Made by a program: the position numbers and the translations under genes | In this document: positions 6,908 to 8,658 of the stretch, piece after piece | Numbering within the stretch: the first letter of the stretch is position 1 | How the letters are laid out: every line of letters starts with the position of its first letter | From: Clostridia bacterium | GTDB lineage: Bacteria; Bacillota; UBA994; PWPR01 | Assembly: GCA_003557085.1 (NCBI GenBank) | Contig: PWPR01000099.1 | Coordinates: 1-8,658 of the forward strand | DNA: 8,658 nucleotides | Direction: 5' to 3' | The notes under the pieces: model-generated | What the model was told of the DNA's origin: nothing | The model's database searches: none | The model's input: only the letters and a program-made list of their open reading frames with translations

Positions 6908-6941
6908 CCCTATCTATTTCTATAGTCAAAGTATCATACCT

Positions 6942-6950
6942 ATTATATCA
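6942..6950 (-). promoter_or_regulatory. Candidate extended -10 promoter of the redox operon
   Basis: The minus strand reads TGATATAAT (6950-6942), a perfect TATAAT preceded by the TGn extension that lets sigma-A promoters work without a good -35; the expected -35 position (GAGATA) is poor. RNA would start near 6935, giving a leader of about 28 bases before the GTG. The upstream gene ends in its own terminator, so a promoter is needed here. Confidence 0.55.
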
Positions 6951-6972
6951 CTTATGCTATCTTTTATCTCTA

Positions 6973-7001
6973 TAAAAATAAAAATCCTTATTCAGGATTT
7001 T
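6973..7001 (-). terminator. Terminator overlapping the stop codon of the DUF483-like gene
   Basis: On the minus strand AAAATCCT (7001-6994) and AGGATTTT (6988-6981) form a perfect 8-bp stem around GAATA, followed by TATTTTTAT. The stem is built from the last codons and stop of the gene, so the coding end doubles as terminator. The stem is AT-rich and therefore moderate in strength. Confidence 0.6.
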
Positions 7002-7917
7002 CATTTCTCTTTTTTTTATTTTTAGACTCTTTCTGCATTTGTATTATTTGCTCTTTTAGCTTTTTAGATTCCTCATGAAATGCTTTTGAGTTATTGCTAA
7101 TAATTTTCTTGTATGTATTTCCTAAAGTAGACTCATATTGCAATAATTTTTGATATGCCTTTCTCCCGACTTGCTGAGCAGCTTTACAATCAGGACTACA
7201 AGGAACAAACTCACTTGTAAAATATGCCCATTCTTCTGGTTTTCTATCTTTAGCATATTCAAAATACTGAATTGCACCACGAACTTCAGGATTATCACCT
7301 TTAGCCCTGTCTCTTTGATAAGCATCAACACAGCATGGAGGGTAACCGTAAAGTTGTCCAATTGTTTGCACATACTCAGGTTTCAGTTCTTCTGGGTATA
7401 AGATAACTTGTATTGGCGTTTTTTCACTAAAGCTACCCTTAACTTCTTCTCTGTTTAATAGTCTAAACTGCAAGATTTCTTTAATTTTATCTTGCACTCC
7501 AATATCAGCAAAAAGTACTAACTCTCTCAGACTCGGCCTGACCTCAAACTCTACTCCCATCACCTTAAGCTGCTTCGCATATTCAAGATATCTTTTATAT
7601 GATTCATTATTATATACTACATCGTTATAAATCTCTCTTAAAATTTCTTTTTTATGCTTAACTGCTTTCTTAGCCATTCTTTTGTGACCAATAGCTAATT
7701 TTTTAAGTGAGAATTTTTCTTCATATTCTTTTACCTTATCTTCATATACAGCAGCAATTTGCTTTGCCACATCTTCGCCTTTATATAAAAATTGCGGGAA
7801 TGTCAATATACCAATACTTTTCACACCTAGTTTGAGTAAAATCATTTGCTCAATAATTGCCTGCTGAGAAACCAATTTTTCTTCTTCCAGCATATTTTTA
7901 ATGTCTTTACTGATCAT
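6988..7917 (-). CDS. Uncharacterised protein resembling DUF483, with CC and CxxxC cysteines
   Basis: Intact 309-residue soluble protein of unknown function. Its most distinctive part is GQLYGYPPCCVDAYQRD (residues 187-203) followed by EFVPCSPDCKAA (236-247): four cysteines, C195, C196, C240 and C244, that could hold a metal ion or cluster. From memory the GYPPCCV and PCSPDC pattern recalls the DUF483 family of archaea and some bacteria; I could not search for this. The N-terminal 150 residues are charged and mostly helical in character, with a lysine-rich stretch (71-90). The C-terminal tail (about 278-309) is highly charged and looks like a short coiled coil ending in a basic patch. No signal peptide or membrane segment is seen. 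The ATG at 7917 has a good site (GAGG, 7-base spacer). The gene is flanked by its own promoter and terminator and so appears monocistronic. Confidence 0.8.
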   Translation of the reverse strand: MISKDIKNMLEEEKLVSQQAIIEQMILLKLGVKSIGILTFPQFLYKGEDVAKQIAAVYEDKVKEYEEKFSLKKLAIGHKRMAKKAVKHKKEILREIYNDVVYNNESYKRYLEYAKQLKVMGVEFEVRPSLRELVLFADIGVQDKIKEILQFRLLNREEVKGSFSEKTPIQVILYPEELKPEYVQTIGQLYGYPPCCVDAYQRDRAKGDNPEVRGAIQYFEYAKDRKPEEWAYFTSEFVPCSPDCKAAQQVGRKAYQKLLQYESTLGNTYKKIISNNSKAFHEESKKLKEQIIQMQKESKNKKKRNENPE

Positions 7918-7948
7918 ACCTAACCCTCTTTACTAAAATCTTATTCCT

Positions 7949-7999
7949 ACTGTAAGCACAGTTATTATATCATATTTGTTTTTCAATAAAAACAATATG
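7949..7999 (-). promoter_or_regulatory. Candidate promoter of the DUF483-like gene with flanking inverted repeats
   Basis: The minus strand contains TGATATAAT (7972-7964), the same extended -10 form seen before the QueG-like gene; no good -35 is present. RNA would start near 7957, leaving about a 40-base leader. A small dyad, ACTGT GCTT ACAGT (7962-7949), covers the start region. Directly upstream of the -10 is a 12-bp hairpin-capable repeat with one bulge, CATATTTGTTTTT and AAAAACAATATG on the plus strand (7971-7999). Either could be an operator, but no regulator is in view. Confidence 0.45.
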
Positions 8000-8420
8000 A
8001 AACATATTATACCTTAAAAGCGTTAGAATTAGCCTTATCAAAAGGCTTATTAAGATTAATCTTGAAATAATTATGATAAAATATGACTTTCTTATATATC
8101 TTAGTATTTTTGATTTTAGTTATGCTAGAACACAAAACTCAAATCAGTCTATAAATGATCCTGAAAAAGTCAATAAATCACCAACAAACTATTGCCTCTA
8201 TAAGTTAGATTGCAACTTAGCTATAGTGCTACATTTATGTGATTCATTTTGATAATTTGCATGTGTTTAACTTTAACTGCTTAATTACACATTAAACTGA
8301 TTGAACTCAAACTTGTCCCATAGTTGATTCCTTAATTCCTAATTATTGAATTGATTTTCTTTTTAGCAAAACCATTTCTTTTTCTCCACAAAAGCTTCTA
8401 ACATGTTTATCAAAATAAAT

Positions 8421-8462
8421 AACTGCCCCAAAATAGAATCAACTTTCTATCTTGAGACAGCT
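8421..8462 (-). ncRNA. Strong 16-bp hairpin of unknown role, best formed in minus-strand RNA
   Basis: Arms AACTGCCCCAAAATAG (8421-8436) and CTATCTTGAGACAGCT (8447-8462) on the plus strand surround a 10-base loop. In minus-strand RNA all 16 positions pair, four of them as G-U; in plus-strand RNA the same four are A-C mismatches. It lies 66 bases after the membrane protein gene, so it may be in that gene's 3' untranslated region. No clear T tract follows (ATTTATTTTGATAA). The CTGTCTCAAG end also recalls insertion-sequence terminal repeats, so a remnant is an alternative. Whether it is a functional RNA is not established. Confidence 0.4.
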
Positions 8463-8475
8463 CTAAAATTTAGCT

Positions 8476-8527
8476 AATTAAGGAAATAGCAACTAACTAG
8501 ATTAAGCTAGTTTAATATTTCTTAATT
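8476..8527. repeat. Nested inverted repeat abutting the membrane protein stop codon
   Basis: Outer arms AATTAAGGAAATA (8476-8488) and TATTTCTTAATT (8516-8527) pair over 12 bp with one bulge; an inner perfect 6-bp stem AACTAG (8495-8500) and CTAGTT (8507-8512) encloses a six-base loop. The right arm ends at the base before the stop codon, so the minus-strand mRNA would fold immediately after its coding part. There is no T tract, so it may stabilise the mRNA 3' end rather than terminate by itself. Confidence 0.55.
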
Positions 8528-8658
8528 TCACTTTCTCTTCTTCCTGTCGGGATCTAAGAAATAAGTTATATTCCCGATTAATACGAAGATGATAATCGCC
8601 AAGTGACCGAATGAGAAGGAGTCCATAGCAGAAGTACCAGGTCCTGCAACACCGTAAA
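8528..8658 (-). CDS. C-terminal 42 residues of an integral membrane protein (cut by window edge)
   Basis: The minus strand is open from the right edge to a TGA at 8530-8528. The tail contains YGVAGPGTSAMDSFSFGHL, then a hydrophobic stretch IIIFVLIGNITYFL (about residues 21-34 of the visible part) that is a good last transmembrane helix, then a charged end DPDRKKRK, which by the positive-inside rule should lie in the cytoplasm. This is the usual look of the C-terminus of a multi-spanning transporter, but too little is present to name a family. G+C here is 55 of 131 bases by my count, above the surrounding intergenic DNA, which supports coding. A nested inverted repeat follows immediately. Confidence 0.75.
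   Translation of the reverse strand, partial: YGVAGPGTSAMDSFSFGHLAIIIFVLIGNITYFLDPDRKKRK

Larger units (their letters stand above)
7918..8527. other. 610-base stretch without a convincing gene
   Basis: A strongly AT-rich interval (28 G+C in the 100 bases 8231-8330 by my count) between the DUF483-like gene and the membrane protein gene. It holds the promoter of the former and a series of inverted repeats: 7949-7962, 7971-7999, 8028-8050 (ATTAGCCTT and AAGGCTTAT, one mismatch), the perfect 12-bp palindrome AAGATTAATCTT at 8052-8063, 8198-8226 (TAAGTT and AACTTA), 8421-8462 and 8476-8527. Only short open frames lacking ribosome binding sites are present (one of 59 codons at 8073-8252 on the plus strand). 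It may be a decayed gene or insertion element, or encode a structured RNA; nothing settles this. Confidence 0.6.

Noticed and set aside
7122..7401. 83-codon open frames on both strands inside the DUF483-like gene
   Set aside because: They lie wholly within a longer frame that has a good ribosome binding site, promoter and terminator, and show no motif.
8062..8082. Possible plus-strand promoter TTGAAA ... TAAAAT
   Set aside because: The boxes are only 9 bases apart and no gene with a ribosome binding site follows.
8285..8446. Broken minus-strand frame (pieces such as MLEAFVEKKKWFC and RNQLWDKFEFNQFNV separated by stops) that could be a decayed transposase
   Set aside because: The pieces are too short and I recognise no transposase motif; no target duplication or second terminal repeat was found. 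A protein search of the joined translation would decide.
1..8658. CRISPR array, tRNA, rRNA, phage or complete insertion sequence
   Set aside because: No regularly spaced repeats, no tRNA-like cloverleaf or rRNA sequence, no integrase or transposase open frame were seen on either strand.

Overview
The window is AT-rich DNA (roughly one third G+C by eye) that reads like a chromosome segment of an anaerobic low-GC Firmicute, most likely a member of Clostridia. This rests on the AT-rich codon use, strong Shine-Dalgarno sites (AGGAGG type), the ferredoxin-dependent indolepyruvate oxidoreductase genes, a DegV protein, a C_GCAxxG_C_C redox protein and several iron-sulfur proteins. I cannot name the genus. 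There are no phage, CRISPR, rRNA or tRNA genes.

Layout. The left end (1-1170, + strand) is the 3' two thirds of argS, cut by the window edge. It converges on a block transcribed entirely from the minus strand, and a long hairpin at 1171-1254 separates the two sides and probably ends transcription from both. Read in the direction of transcription (right to left), the minus-strand block holds: (a) the last 42 codons of a membrane protein gene cut by the right edge (8528-8658); (b) about 610 bases with no convincing gene (7918-8527) but several inverted repeats and a promoter; (c) a stand-alone gene of unknown function with a CC...CxxxC cysteine set, resembling DUF483 (6988-7917), with its own promoter and terminator; (d) a tight three-gene operon of a QueG-like iron-sulfur protein, an M20-family metallopeptidase and a C_GCAxxG_C_C redox protein (6907 down to 4574), ending in a terminator; (e) iorA and iorB (4433 down to 2136), followed after 28 bases by degV (2107 down to 1259).

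How the genes fit together. IorA and IorB form the enzyme that oxidatively decarboxylates aryl-pyruvates from aromatic amino acid transamination to aryl-acetyl-CoA while reducing ferredoxin, as in amino-acid fermenting anaerobes. An M20 peptidase or amidase next door would suit peptide or amino acid catabolism, but its substrate cannot be read from the sequence. The QueG-like protein and the C_GCAxxG_C_C protein share the peptidase operon and are both cysteine-rich, which suggests an uncharacterised redox function. DegV is a fatty-acid-binding protein and may have its own promoter inside the end of iorB.

Several start codons were moved from the longest open frame to an internal ATG because only the internal one has a correctly spaced ribosome binding site (degV, iorA, the M20 gene, the C_GCAxxG_C_C gene). 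The most intriguing unexplained items are the three-gene redox operon, the DUF483-like gene, the long hairpin that buries a perfect ribosome binding site in front of a three-codon frame, and a stem at 8421-8462 whose mismatches all become G-U pairs only in minus-strand RNA.
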